DNA from: Leptolyngbya sp. FACHB-261
GTDB lineage: Bacteria; Cyanobacteriota; Cyanobacteriia; FACHB-261
Length of the DNA: 64,000 bases
Direction: 5' to 3'
NCBI RefSeq assembly: GCF_014696065.1
Contig: NZ_JACJPL010000018.1
Location: 124,001 to 188,000 of the forward strand
The position numbers and the translations under genes are program-made. The notes beneath the pieces were generated by a model, which saw only the letters and a list, made by a program, of their open reading frames with translations, did not search any database and was not told the origin of the DNA. Below, piece by piece: positions 53,376-62,910 of the stretch (positions are counted from its first letter, which is position 1; the number at the start of each line of letters is the position of its first letter).

Positions 53376-54041
53376 TCAATCCATCGGATAAAAACGTTGA
53401 GTTTCCGGAGAATACTGCCAAGCGATGTTCTCCGGATCTCTAGTTTTGGACCACTCCGAGAAATTGGGTCTACGTTTTTTGCTACTAATGCTACTTGGGC
53501 TTACTTCTAAGCGTCGTGCTAACTCGGCTTGGATTAGGGATGCGATAGGCTCACCTGAGCCCGTAGACCCTGAGACCGGAGTAGCCAAGGTTCGAGCAGT
53601 TGCAAAACGATAGATAATTTCGCCCTGCTCAGTGACATCAAAGTGAGCGGCAAAATCACAGGCTTGGCGCTTTAGATACCGTTGAGCAATGTCCCCAGAT
53701 AAATTGGCCTGCATCGCCAAATCCAGAGCAGTAATCTGTCCTTGATTTTGCTGAACCAATTGATAAAAGGCCGCATTGAGCAACGCCTGTCGGTTCTTCT
53801 CCAACCCTTGGTAGTAGCCCCAACCGCGCCACGCTAATAACCCTGCGACTAGAGCCGCACTGCTGCCAATCAAAGTCGGAATCAGTGGTACAACCGCTTG
53901 GGTTACCGATTGGATGACGCCAACAACGAACAGAAGGGCGAAAAGGCGAGTCAGCCATTCGCCGAGCCGGGGCTCCGGTTCAGATTTCTGGGCAGATTTG
54001 TGGTTAGGCATACCTTTGCTTGCTTGATACAGCCTCCTCAC
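53376..54041 (-). CDS. Membrane protein of unknown function with C-terminal helical domain
   Basis: A 221-residue protein with two close hydrophobic segments (about 33-52 and 55-76: LFALLFVVGVIQSVTQAVVP, IGSSAALVAGLLAWRGW) and a soluble C-terminal part with a winged-helix-like stretch (ALDLAMQANLSGDIAQRYLK, DFAAHFDVTEQGEIIYRF). GTG 54041 has GGAG nine bases upstream; ATG 54011 is an alternative start with a poorer site. I do not recognise the family. It follows ilvB by about 200 bases in a convergent-like spacing on the same strand, with a hairpin between. Confidence 0.7.
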   Translation of the reverse strand: MRRLYQASKGMPNHKSAQKSEPEPRLGEWLTRLFALLFVVGVIQSVTQAVVPLIPTLIGSSAALVAGLLAWRGWGYYQGLEKNRQALLNAAFYQLVQQNQGQITALDLAMQANLSGDIAQRYLKRQACDFAAHFDVTEQGEIIYRFATARTLATPVSGSTGSGEPIASLIQAELARRLEVSPSSISSKKRRPNFSEWSKTRDPENIAWQYSPETQRFYPMD

Positions 54042-54166
54042 TCAGGCTCTCTCCATTAGGTCTCGTTATCGGGCCTCGCATCAGGGACCAAACGGACCTG
54101 TCCAGCTTTGTTGTGAGGGAGCGGGAGAGGGTTAGGTTTCTGAGTCTATCAAGCCTCTAACCAGTT

Positions 54167-54206
54167 AGCCCCCCGCGTTGGTCCTTAAAGAGCCAACCCG
54201 AGGGGC
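54167..54206 (-). terminator. Imperfect hairpin behind ilvB
   Basis: AGCCCC...GTTGG (54167-54181) pairs with CCAAC...GGGGCT (54193-54206) with a few mismatches, 40 bases beyond the ilvB stop. No T-run. Probable transcript-end hairpin. Confidence 0.5.
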
Positions 54207-54247
54207 TATGCAATCCCAATTGCAATCAAGCTCTCAGGCAGAGCCGC

Positions 54248-56056
54248 CTACAGCTTGGTGCCGCACTCTGGGCAGAAGTGGTTGGTTGTGACATTTTTTG
54301 TGCCGCAACTGGCGCAATAGATCAGTTCTGTCGCCCGCTCTAGTTTTTTCAACTCTGGCAAACCGAGCATTTGTGAATTGTTCTTGCCAGGAGCCACCAT
54401 GGGGTAGCAGTTTTGGTTTCTCACCACCCGGAAGTCAGCCAGCATCGGGCCATTATGGGCCAGGATTTCGGCCACTGCATCCTTCAGTTCATCGCGGTAA
54501 CGCACGACGATTCCTTTGATGCCATAGGCTTCTCCCAACTTGATCAAGTCAGGCATCCCCACTTCCATGTTGGACTGTGAGTAGCGCTCTTGGTAGAAGG
54601 TTTCCTGCCACTGGCGGACCATGCCCTGCCAGCCGTTGTTAATGACAGCTGTCTTCACGTGGATACCGTACTGCACTAGCGTTCCCAGCTCTTGCAGGTT
54701 CATCTGAAAGCTAGCGTCGCCGCTGATGCAAACGACCTGCTCATCTGGCAGAGCCACCTTCGCCCCCATAGCTGAGGGCAGGCCGAAGCCCATCGTGCCC
54801 AAGCCGGCACTCGAGATCCAATGACGCGGCCCGTTCTTAAGAAACTGAGCCGACCACATCTGGTGCTGACCCACATCAGTGGTGTAGTAGGCCTCAGGAG
54901 CCTGCCGGGCAAACTCGACAATGACCTCTTGAGGCGAGAGGGCGCCTTCGGGTTGGGGCACAACTAGGGGATAGTCCTGCTTCCAACGCTCAATTCGCTC
55001 TAACCAGGCACTGGTCTTGCCATCAGCTTCAATACCTTGAGATTGCAGATGGCGCAGCAATTCTGCGAGCACTTGCTTGACGTCGCCCACAATTGGCACC
55101 TGCGGTCCCCGATTCTTGCCCACCTCAGCCGGGTCAATATCGATATGGATCACCTTGGCGTGGGGGGCGAACTCATTGAGTTTGCCGGTCACCCGGTCGT
55201 CAAAGCGAGCCCCAACCGCAACGAGTAGATCACACTCTTGCACGGCAAAGTTGGCATAGGCGGTACCATGCATGCCCAACATGCCCACCGCTAAGGAATG
55301 GTTCTCGTCAAAGCAGCCTTTACCCATCAAGGTCGTAGTAACGGGCATCTGAAGACGCTCAGCAAGCTGCTTGACCTCGGCATGCGCACCTGCCATCACC
55401 GCACCGCCACCCGCATATAGCAGAGGTCGATGGCTCTCTTGCAGCAACTTCAGCGCTTGTGAGACCTGACGAGGATTGCCTTTAACTGTGGGACGATAGC
55501 CTGGGATGTTGATTTGACCCGGTTCCACGGGCTCATAATCAAATTCTTCGACCCCCACATCCTTAGGGATGTCGACTAAGACCGGACCCGGTCGCCCTGT
55601 GGCAGCAATGTGGAAAGCTTCGGCGATGATTCGGGCCATATCGCGAGGATCGCGCACCACATAAGAGTGCTTCACGATAGGCAGTGTGATGCCGTAGATG
55701 TCAGTTTCCTGAAAAGCGTCAGTGCCAATGGCATTACGCGGCACCTGACCTGTAATCACCACGATCGGAATTGAGTCCATCTGAGCCGTGGCAATGCCAG
55801 TCACCAAGTTGGTCGCCCCTGGACCAGAGGTAGCCACACAGACACCAACCTGCCCAGTGGCACGCGCATAGCCATCAGCGGCATGGGCCGCACCTTGTTC
55901 ATGCCGCACTAGAAGGTGCTGCAAATCGCCCCGTGCTTCCGCTCGGTAAATTTCGTCGTAAATCGGCAGAATCGCGCCGCCGGGGTAGCCAAATACGTGT
56001 TTGACTCCATGTCGTTTGAGACTGTCTACCAGAGCGAAAGCGCCAGTTGCTCGCAC
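54248..56056 (-). CDS. ilvB: Acetolactate synthase large subunit with C-terminal zinc ribbon
   Basis: A 602-residue ThDP-dependent acetohydroxyacid synthase, the first enzyme of branched-chain amino acid synthesis. Glu53 ([18 protein letters not shown]) activates ThDP. The FAD/central domain is about 200-335, and the Mg-binding motif [17 protein letters not shown] is followed by [15 protein letters not shown]. The unusual part is the C-terminus: Cys581, Cys584, Cys595 and Cys598 (YCASCGTK and FCPECGTKL) form a zinc ribbon not usual for IlvB. Start GTG 56056 has GAGG five bases upstream. The small regulatory subunit IlvN is not adjacent. Confidence 0.94.
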   Translation of the reverse strand: MRATGAFALVDSLKRHGVKHVFGYPGGAILPIYDEIYRAEARGDLQHLLVRHEQGAAHAADGYARATGQVGVCVATSGPGATNLVTGIATAQMDSIPIVVITGQVPRNAIGTDAFQETDIYGITLPIVKHSYVVRDPRDMARIIAEAFHIAATGRPGPVLVDIPKDVGVEEFDYEPVEPGQINIPGYRPTVKGNPRQVSQALKLLQESHRPLLYAGGGAVMAGAHAEVKQLAERLQMPVTTTLMGKGCFDENHSLAVGMLGMHGTAYANFAVQECDLLVAVGARFDDRVTGKLNEFAPHAKVIHIDIDPAEVGKNRGPQVPIVGDVKQVLAELLRHLQSQGIEADGKTSAWLERIERWKQDYPLVVPQPEGALSPQEVIVEFARQAPEAYYTTDVGQHQMWSAQFLKNGPRHWISSAGLGTMGFGLPSAMGAKVALPDEQVVCISGDASFQMNLQELGTLVQYGIHVKTAVINNGWQGMVRQWQETFYQERYSQSNMEVGMPDLIKLGEAYGIKGIVVRYRDELKDAVAEILAHNGPMLADFRVVRNQNCYPMVAPGKNNSQMLGLPELKKLERATELIYCASCGTKNVTTNHFCPECGTKL

Positions 56057-56267
56057 AGAAACCTCTCAGGATTCAATTCAGAAAAGCCTTCGAATAGCTC
56101 TTAATCATATCCCCGACCCTGATCCCTGTCGAGAACTGGTATCTCAGGCTACTAACAACTAAACGGCCAGGATGCACAAGTGCCGCTTAGGCCAGGAAAA
56201 AGTAACAAAACTTTATTGAGCCAGGGCAATTCGACGACTTGATTAGCTGACGATTGGACAATTGATG

Positions 56268-56500
56268 TTAGTGAACAGCTGCTCCAGCCACTGCACGAGT
56301 CTTCTTGCAGAAAAGGATGGCAATGCCGCTCAGCAACAGCGCAATCGCAATGAAATAGAAGCAGTCATTGTAGGCCATCACATAAGCCTCGCGGCGCACC
56401 GTATTGCTAAGAGCTGCTGAGCTGTACTGAGATCGGCTCCCCGGCTGACAAAAGCCTGGGTGAGCTGCTCTAAGCGCTGCTGGGTTTCGAAACTAGAGCG
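56268..56500 (-). pseudogene. Frameshifted C-terminal remnant of an EmrB/QacA-type MFS transporter
   Basis: Two minus-strand frames continue each other. One (about 56418-56500) reads SSFETQQRLEQLTQAFVSRG then ADLSTAQQ; the next reads ALSNTVRREAYVMAYNDCFY, then FIAIALLLSGIAILFCKKTR to a TAA at 56268-56270. Together they match the C-terminal end of 14-helix DHA2 transporters, joined by a -1 shift (one base missing) near 56413. Only about 75 of ~500 residues remain; the left part is replaced by the DUF1995 promoter. It sits between ilvB and the DUF1995 gene. Confidence 0.7.
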
Positions 56501-56558
56501 CTTTACACCACCCAATGCCCAGCATAATAAAAGGAGCTTTACCCAGCGCTGCCTACCC

Positions 56559-57272
56559 ATGACTGCCCTGCCCAACTCTCTAGATGAAGCGGTTGACCAC
56601 GCCGTTGAGGCGACCCGTGCTGCTCTCGCTGCGGGCTACAGCCGACTTCAGATTGAGCTGCGCTTCCCTGAGCTGAATTCGATGCCTCTAGCGCGCAACT
56701 TCACCCGCGCCTTCAGTGACCTGACTCGCGAGGATGGGTCGCCTGGTCTAAAGGTGCTATTCGCTGATGCGGGTGCAGCGGCCCTAGCCCGACGCGATTG
56801 GGAAGGCGAAGGGTTTGAGATGCGCGGGATTAATGAAGGCCGAACCAAGATCGAGCCAGAGGATCGGGCGGTGCTAGTGGTTGCACCTACCTCTGTGGAG
56901 CTGAACACAGCAGAAAAACACGCAGTTGAGGCGGGTGAACGGCCCTTTGTGCTGTTTAATCCACAGCTAGAGGACATCGGTAGGATTGGCATTGGCTATG
57001 CAGGCCGCCAAGTTCGCGAGCGCTTTCTCAACACTTTCGAGCCCTGCTACTTTGTGCAACCTCTAGATGAGGATGTAGCCCTGCTGCGCTGTTATCCTGC
57101 CCCCTGGCAGGTGTGGCAACGTCAAGGCGAGGAGTTTCAACTGGTTGCAGAACAGCCCCTCAAACCCAACACCGACGATCTGAATCGCATTTTTCAGGCA
57201 GAAACTGGTGGCAGACGCAGTGAAGGCCTATTGGCGAGTATGAGCCGCTTCCTCAGAGCCTTGAGCCAATAA
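56559..57272 (+). CDS. DUF1995 family protein
   Basis: A 237-residue protein of the cyanobacterial/plant DUF1995 family (LPA3-like). Start ATG 56559 (MTALPNSLDEAVDHAVEA) matches the usual N-terminus. Further motifs are LQIELRFPELNSMPLARNFT, ADAGAAALARRDW, ERPFVLFNPQLEDIGRIGIG and LLRCYPAPWQVW. In plants the family is linked to photosystem I or chloroplast assembly; the cyanobacterial role is open. Its last 45 bases overlap the convergent sensor kinase. Confidence 0.9.
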   Translation: MTALPNSLDEAVDHAVEATRAALAAGYSRLQIELRFPELNSMPLARNFTRAFSDLTREDGSPGLKVLFADAGAAALARRDWEGEGFEMRGINEGRTKIEPEDRAVLVVAPTSVELNTAEKHAVEAGERPFVLFNPQLEDIGRIGIGYAGRQVRERFLNTFEPCYFVQPLDEDVALLRCYPAPWQVWQRQGEEFQLVAEQPLKPNTDDLNRIFQAETGGRRSEGLLASMSRFLRALSQ

Positions 57273-59645
57273 AGGCAACAGGGGCGGCTCAAGCAGAGGC
57301 AACCAGGCCGAGAAGGTACTGCCCACCCCGGGGGCCGAAGCTACCGACACGGTACCACCATGCAGCTCGGCTAGACGCCGAGTTAGCGCTAGCCCCAGAC
57401 CTGTACCCTCGTAATGCCGGTCGATGGCTCCATTCACCTGTTGAAAACTCTGGAACAGCAGATGTTGCTTGTCTGGAGGAACGCCAATGCCGGTGTCGCT
57501 GACGGACAACACAAGAAAACGCTCCTCGCCACTGGGCTCAGCCACAATTTCTGAACTCAAGTTAGGTCTAGGTAGAGCCTGAGCAATGGACTCTGGGCAG
57601 GTGGACCAACCAGCACGCAAGACAATACGGCCGCCTTCAGGGGTGAACTTCACCGCGTTGGACAAGTAATTCAGCAAGATTTGCACCACTCGTTGCCGGT
57701 CTATTACCACCTGCTCCCTGCTCTCTGGCAGTTCTAAGTGGAGGTGCTGGCCCTTCTCAACAACCCGCACCTCGATCATCTGAATGACATCGTGGCAGAG
57801 GCTTTCTAAGTCCACGACTTCCAAGTTCAAGGCCATCTTGCCAGCTTCAATCTTGGCCAGATCTAAGAGGTCGTTAATCAAATCAAGCAGATGCTCACCG
57901 CTGAGGTGAACCAGAGACAGGTATTCCTGCTGCTTCAGACTTAGGGGACCGAAGATTTGCTGGAGCAATACACTGGAGAAACCCAAAATCGAGGTTAGGG
58001 GCGTGCGCAGCTCGTGGGACATGGTCGTCAGAAACTCTGACTTCAGCTGCGATACTTCTGCCAGTTGCTCATTCTGCTGTTGCAGTTGCTCCGTGAGGGC
58101 TTGCAGCCGTTCTTCATTCTGCTTGCGCTCTGTGATGTCCATGGCAATGCAACCAATCGCTCGAATTCCATTTGCTGCATCACGTAAGGGAAATTTGAGC
58201 TTCAAATAAGTGCGCAGTCCCTCAGGTGTGGCAATCTCTGCCTCAAAGGACATGGCTTTCCCCTGAGCTGCAACGGTCTGGTTCTCATGTAAAAAGACAG
58301 CAATCTGCTCAGGGCCAAAGACATCCTGCAGCACCTGCCCGACTGGAGCGGCGTAGTGGGAGCCAAACAAGCGTCGCCATTCGGCATTGGATAGCAACAT
58401 TTGGCCCTCTAAGTCATCCAGGTGAACAAAAGCTGGAACGTGATCCAAAATCGCCTGCATTTGCGCTTGTGAGGCAATCAACTCAGCTGTTTGTCGTTCG
58501 ACCTGTTGTGCTAGCTGAGCATTGGCCTGCAACAGCTCTTGTTCGGACCGCTTGCGCCAGCTAATATCCTCGATTTGGCCGAGCAGATAGAGGGGTTCGC
58601 CCTGCTCAGAACGCACCAGAGAAACCGTGAGGTTGGCCCAGAGAAGACTGCCATCTTTGCGACAGTAACGCTTTTCTAGCTGGTAACTGTTGAGCTCACC
58701 GTTGAGCAATTGCTGTACCAGAGTCAAGTCTGAACTCAGATCCTCAGGATGGCTAATGCTTTGGAAATCTCGGCTCAGCAGTTCTGTTTCTGTGTAGCCT
58801 AACAAGTTGCAAGACGACTGATTCACTTGCAGAAACTGGCCTTGCGGTGAGGCAACGGCAATCCCCAGGGCTGACTGCTCCACAATCTGGCGCAGGGCTT
58901 CCGAATCGCGTAGTTTCTGATGGAGCTGCACTTGCTGGATCGCCATCGCTAACTGTTTTGCCAGACTCAGCAGAAAGGCCTGTGGTCCAGGGGTCCAAGG
59001 CCAATTGGGTGTAACCAGGCCTAATACTCCCACCAGGGTTTGATCAAGGAGTAACGGGGCATGTAGCGTTCGAAAGCTTAGGGGGTTGAAGCGTTGACCA
59101 GCCTCACATCGGACAGGGAACTGCTGATCGCCCAGCACCTGACTGGCCAGCACCTGATTGGCCAGCACTGTCACAACCTGCCCCCGGCGTAACTGCTCAA
59201 CTAGTAGAGGCACATCCCAGCTAGACTCCTTTGACGATCGGCTTAGTTTATCGGCCTTGCCAGCCGCTGCGTGGGGTTGAAAGTGGGAGCCATCCTCGCT
59301 CAGTAGATCAACCCAAACCCAATGGGCTCCAAGGCTCTCTTGCACAATATGGATGGCCTGCCGCAACAACATATCTAGGTCAGTAATGCCCTGCAGAGCT
59401 TGAGCCAAACGGTTTAAGGCTCTTTCTCGCTGAAGCTGCTGACACAAGTGATAGACCGTAGCTAGCCAAGCGAGCAGGAGGAGCCACAAGAGCAATTCAG
59501 GCCAGAGCCTACCGACTGTAGTCCAGGAGGACAAAACCACGGTCAAGAACAAGCTAGTTGTTGCTACTGTTGCTGCAAGCACAAGGCTCACAAATAAAGA
59601 GAAGGTGAGTGGCCAGAGGCTGACCAAGAGCTTAGATTGGAGCAT
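57228..59645 (-). CDS. Sensor histidine kinase (2 TM - GAF - PAS - PAS - HisKA - HATPase)
   Basis: An 805-residue kinase. Membrane segments are at about 8-38 and 46-66, a GAF-like domain at about 85-240, PAS domains at about 250-365 and 390-505, a coiled-coil linker, and HisKA with His544 (TTMSHELRTPLTS). The HATPase has ILLNYLSNAVKFTPEGG, VSDTGIGVPPDKQ, SFQQVNGAIDRHYEGTGLGL. A short repeat in the GAF region (LANQVLASQV) is due to a DNA duplication. The C-terminus overlaps the end of DUF1995 by 45 bases in antisense. Input ligand unknown. Confidence 0.93.
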   Translation of the reverse strand: MLQSKLLVSLWPLTFSLFVSLVLAATVATTSLFLTVVLSSWTTVGRLWPELLLWLLLLAWLATVYHLCQQLQRERALNRLAQALQGITDLDMLLRQAIHIVQESLGAHWVWVDLLSEDGSHFQPHAAAGKADKLSRSSKESSWDVPLLVEQLRRGQVVTVLANQVLASQVLGDQQFPVRCEAGQRFNPLSFRTLHAPLLLDQTLVGVLGLVTPNWPWTPGPQAFLLSLAKQLAMAIQQVQLHQKLRDSEALRQIVEQSALGIAVASPQGQFLQVNQSSCNLLGYTETELLSRDFQSISHPEDLSSDLTLVQQLLNGELNSYQLEKRYCRKDGSLLWANLTVSLVRSEQGEPLYLLGQIEDISWRKRSEQELLQANAQLAQQVERQTAELIASQAQMQAILDHVPAFVHLDDLEGQMLLSNAEWRRLFGSHYAAPVGQVLQDVFGPEQIAVFLHENQTVAAQGKAMSFEAEIATPEGLRTYLKLKFPLRDAANGIRAIGCIAMDITERKQNEERLQALTEQLQQQNEQLAEVSQLKSEFLTTMSHELRTPLTSILGFSSVLLQQIFGPLSLKQQEYLSLVHLSGEHLLDLINDLLDLAKIEAGKMALNLEVVDLESLCHDVIQMIEVRVVEKGQHLHLELPESREQVVIDRQRVVQILLNYLSNAVKFTPEGGRIVLRAGWSTCPESIAQALPRPNLSSEIVAEPSGEERFLVLSVSDTGIGVPPDKQHLLFQSFQQVNGAIDRHYEGTGLGLALTRRLAELHGGTVSVASAPGVGSTFSAWLPLLEPPLLPLLAQGSEEAAHTRQ

Positions 59646-60063
59646 GAAGAGGCTTGGATATCACGGGAACAGACAGATAAGGCTCCAACTTAGGTATCCC
59701 CAGCTCAGTGCTTAGCACTCGATGCCAAGTTCAAAGCCAAGTTCAAAGCCAAGTTCAAAGACTACTGGTGCATTGATTCGTCACGATAGTAGATTTGCAA
59801 AATCAATAGTCTGAGCAATAGTCTGAGAGGCCGCCACGCTAACCCTTACACCAGCACTTATGCCAACACCTGAAAGCAAACAAAGGCGTGAGCCTTCTAG
59901 CCTGAATCGAGAGATTCTAGGTTTCAGAAGCTGGAATTCAGTCATTAAGCTCAAGGCCACTCCTGAATCTGAAAAACGCACGGAAGCATCGCTAAGGTCG
60001 TGGCATAGAATTGCACGTATCTGTACCCACCTTTGACCAAAAGCTAAGGGCCGCCACAGACAA
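59646..60063. other. Divergent promoter region of two sensor kinases
   Basis: A 418-base spacer holding the promoters of both kinases and the tandem repeat. A minus-strand frame at 59781-59981 (66 codons) lacks protein-like composition and a good ribosome site, so I do not call it. Confidence 0.5.
59724..59759. repeat. Tandem 12-bp repeat (three copies)
   Basis: GCCAAGTTCAAA is repeated three times directly (59724-59735, 59736-59747, 59748-59759) in the spacer between divergent kinase genes. It may be a regulator site or replication-slippage tract. Confidence 0.85.
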
Positions 60064-62676
60064 GTGTTATTTCAAATTCTCTTGCGTTCCCTTGCCAACC
60101 ACCCGTTTAGAGTACCGTTACGCACTGCACTTGTGGTGCCCTTCGTGCTTCAAGTTGTTGCTGCGGTAGGGCTAACTGGCTATTTTTCCCTGCGAAATGG
60201 ACAGAAGGCAGTTAACCAGGTTGCTATGCAGCTCAGAAATGAGGTCACAGCGCATATTCAGCAACAAATCTCTAATTACATCCAAACGCCTCAACTGGTG
60301 GCTCAAATGAATGCGAATGCCATTCATTTCGAGGAGATCAGTCTACAGGATGCCAGCAATTTAGAGCGCCGTTGTTGGCAGCAAATGGCCTTATTTCAGT
60401 CTCTACGCCCTATCGCTTTTAGTAATGTCCAAGGGGGTATTCATGCAGTTGATCGGCTCAATGACGGCACACTGGTTATCCGCGTCATTGATGCATCTAC
60501 TGGCGGCAAGTATCACACCTATAGGACTGATGACCGAGGTAATCGGGCTAGCTTACTAGAGGTTAATCAAACCTTTGATCCTCGCACCCGTCCCTGGTAT
60601 CGCGCGGCAGCAAGAGCTAGCAAACCAACTTGGAGTGAAGTTTATCCGTATTTTTCCACAGATGCTCTAGCAATCAGCGCCGTGCAACCTTTATATGAAA
60701 CTAAGACAAAGAAACTGCTTGGCGTTACCAACGCAACGTTATCACTCTCCCAAATTAGCCAGTTTTTGCATACTTTAAAAATTGGTCGTTCTGGACAAAC
60801 ATTTATTGTAGAGCGCTCTGGAAATTTAGTAGCCAGTTCAACAACCGAAAAACTCTTTACATTGAGTTCAGGAAAAGCAAAGAAACAAAGACTGGCAGCA
60901 ACCCGTAGCCGGGATCGCATCACTCGTCTCACCGCCCAGTATTTGCAAGAACATTTTAGTGATCTGCGCAGAGTTAAGCACAGCCAGCAGCTTGATTTTG
61001 AAATCGGCGGCGAACGGCAACTTCTACAGGTGACACCATTTGCAGATGCTTATGGGCTGGATTGGCTCATTGTGGTGATTGTGCCAGAAGCCGACTTCAT
61101 GGAGCACATTGAGGCTAATACGCGGATCGCGATTTTGCTGTGCTTGGGCGCATTACTCGTGGCTACAGCAATTGGGATGGCCACATCCAACTGGATTGCC
61201 CAACCTATTCTACGTCTGAGCTTGGCGTCTAAATCTTTGGCAGAGAAGGCTTTAACAGCAAATTTAGCGAGTGGGCAGCTAGGTCAAAGTGTTGAAGCCA
61301 ACAATATTATAGAACTTGAGGTTTTGGCTCAGGCTCACAGTCAAATGTCAACCCAACTGCAAGGATCTTTTGCAGCACTAGAAAAGGCCAATGAGGAACT
61401 AGAACTACGTGTCGAACAGCGAACTTCTGAGCTAGAGAAACGAACGTTTCAGTTACAACAAGCATTTGACTTTGAGGCGATGCTGAAGCGAATCACTGAC
61501 AAAGTTCGTGACAGCCTGGATGAAGGTCAGATTTTGCAATCTGCTGTGCAGGAATTAGGGCTTATCCTAAAAGTGGATTCCTGTGACACTGGCAAGTATA
61601 ACTTTGAGCAAAGCACTTCCACAATTTGCTACGAATACATTACGCCGGGGATGCCCTCGGCTCAGGGCTACGTCTTATTAATGACGAATCTTCCTGAGAT
61701 CCATCATCAATTGCTAGAAGGTCAACCGGTCCAGTTTTGTAAATTACAATCTCAGGCGCGTTGGGGCCAAAAGACTTTGCTGGCCTGTCCAATTTTCGAT
61801 GATCAAGGAGTATTGGGAGATCTCTGGTTAAGCCGCTCCAAAGATGCCATTTTTGAGGACTTGGAAATTCGGCTCGTACAGCAAGTCGCTAATCAGTGTG
61901 CTATTGCCATTCGTCAAGCGCGACTTTATCAATCTGCTCAAGCACAGGTAGAGGAATTGAGAGAGCTTCACCAGCTTAAAGACGACTTTTTAAGCACTGT
62001 ATCCCATGAGCTACGCACCCCCATTTCTAATATGAAGCTGGCAATTCATATGCTGAAGTTAGGCCCTGAACCGGTGCGATTTCAGAAATATCTAGACATT
62101 CTACAAGCTGAGTGTAATAAAGAAGCTGCATTAATCAATGACTTGCTAGATTTGCAGAAATTGGAAGCAGAGCGTTACTCCATATTCGCGGGAACTATCG
62201 TTTTACAGGATTGGATACCCGCGTTGGTTGAGCCGTTTCTATCTCGGGCTCAGAGCCAACAACAAACGCTTCAAGTTGATCTATCGCCTGAGCTACCGCC
62301 AATCGTCTCAGACTGCAATAGTTTGAGTCGCCTTCTAGCAGAGCTGCTCAATAATGCTTGCAAATATACGGCTCCGGGCGGTGGCATTCGGTTACAAGTT
62401 CACTCGGCCTCGGCCTCAATTGATGCAGATTCAAACACCACGCCTCTTACTATCTTTGCCGTCAGTAATGAAGCTGAGATTTCTGACGCTGAGTTACCGC
62501 GTATTTTCGAGAAGTTTTATCGTGTTCCTCAGGGAGACCCGTGGCGACAAGGAGGCACAGGCTTAGGACTGGCATTGGTGCAGAAGCTAGTTGAACAGCT
62601 CGGAGGCACTCTTCATGTCAAAAGTCAGGCTGGTTGGACGACATTTACAGTCGCGCTAGCAAACCTGGCAGAATAG
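60064..62676 (+). CDS. Membrane sensor histidine kinase (dCache - HAMP - GAF - HisKA - HATPase)
   Basis: An 870-residue kinase. The first membrane helix is at about 20-45, followed by an extracytoplasmic double Cache sensor (about 46-350: TRPWYRAAARASKPTWSEVY, YFSTDALAISAVQPLYE), a second helix (about 353-378), HAMP and a coiled coil, GAF (about 475-630) and HisKA with His648 (STVSHELRTPISN). The HATPase has LLAELLNNACKYTAPGGG, a degenerate G1 (FAVSNEAEISDAELPRIFEK) and GGTGLGLALVQKLVEQLG. The NEAEIS loop is a variant common in cyanobacterial kinases. GTG 60064 is the start. Confidence 0.92.
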   Translation: MLFQILLRSLANHPFRVPLRTALVVPFVLQVVAAVGLTGYFSLRNGQKAVNQVAMQLRNEVTAHIQQQISNYIQTPQLVAQMNANAIHFEEISLQDASNLERRCWQQMALFQSLRPIAFSNVQGGIHAVDRLNDGTLVIRVIDASTGGKYHTYRTDDRGNRASLLEVNQTFDPRTRPWYRAAARASKPTWSEVYPYFSTDALAISAVQPLYETKTKKLLGVTNATLSLSQISQFLHTLKIGRSGQTFIVERSGNLVASSTTEKLFTLSSGKAKKQRLAATRSRDRITRLTAQYLQEHFSDLRRVKHSQQLDFEIGGERQLLQVTPFADAYGLDWLIVVIVPEADFMEHIEANTRIAILLCLGALLVATAIGMATSNWIAQPILRLSLASKSLAEKALTANLASGQLGQSVEANNIIELEVLAQAHSQMSTQLQGSFAALEKANEELELRVEQRTSELEKRTFQLQQAFDFEAMLKRITDKVRDSLDEGQILQSAVQELGLILKVDSCDTGKYNFEQSTSTICYEYITPGMPSAQGYVLLMTNLPEIHHQLLEGQPVQFCKLQSQARWGQKTLLACPIFDDQGVLGDLWLSRSKDAIFEDLEIRLVQQVANQCAIAIRQARLYQSAQAQVEELRELHQLKDDFLSTVSHELRTPISNMKLAIHMLKLGPEPVRFQKYLDILQAECNKEAALINDLLDLQKLEAERYSIFAGTIVLQDWIPALVEPFLSRAQSQQQTLQVDLSPELPPIVSDCNSLSRLLAELLNNACKYTAPGGGIRLQVHSASASIDADSNTTPLTIFAVSNEAEISDAELPRIFEKFYRVPQGDPWRQGGTGLGLALVQKLVEQLGGTLHVKSQAGWTTFTVALANLAE

Positions 62677-62910
62677 AGTGTGAATAGCAAGACCGCGAAG
62701 CGATTCGAGAATGGCGCGAGGATGCTAGCGTTTTGACCCAAGCAATGATTCACCTCAATTACTAGCGCAAGTCCCAATTGCTAAAAGGGTAAGCTTGCTA
62801 AAAGGGTGAGCAACTTCAGCTCACCCTTGCATCATTCCAATGTTAAGCGCTCAGTTCTCCAAACCAGTTCTCTAGAGATATCTAGATATCAGTTAAGCCC
62901 TAAGTGGTTT

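Noticed and set aside
59781-59981. 66-codon minus-strand frame in the kinase spacer
   Set aside because: No ribosome site, no family resemblance and unlikely composition.
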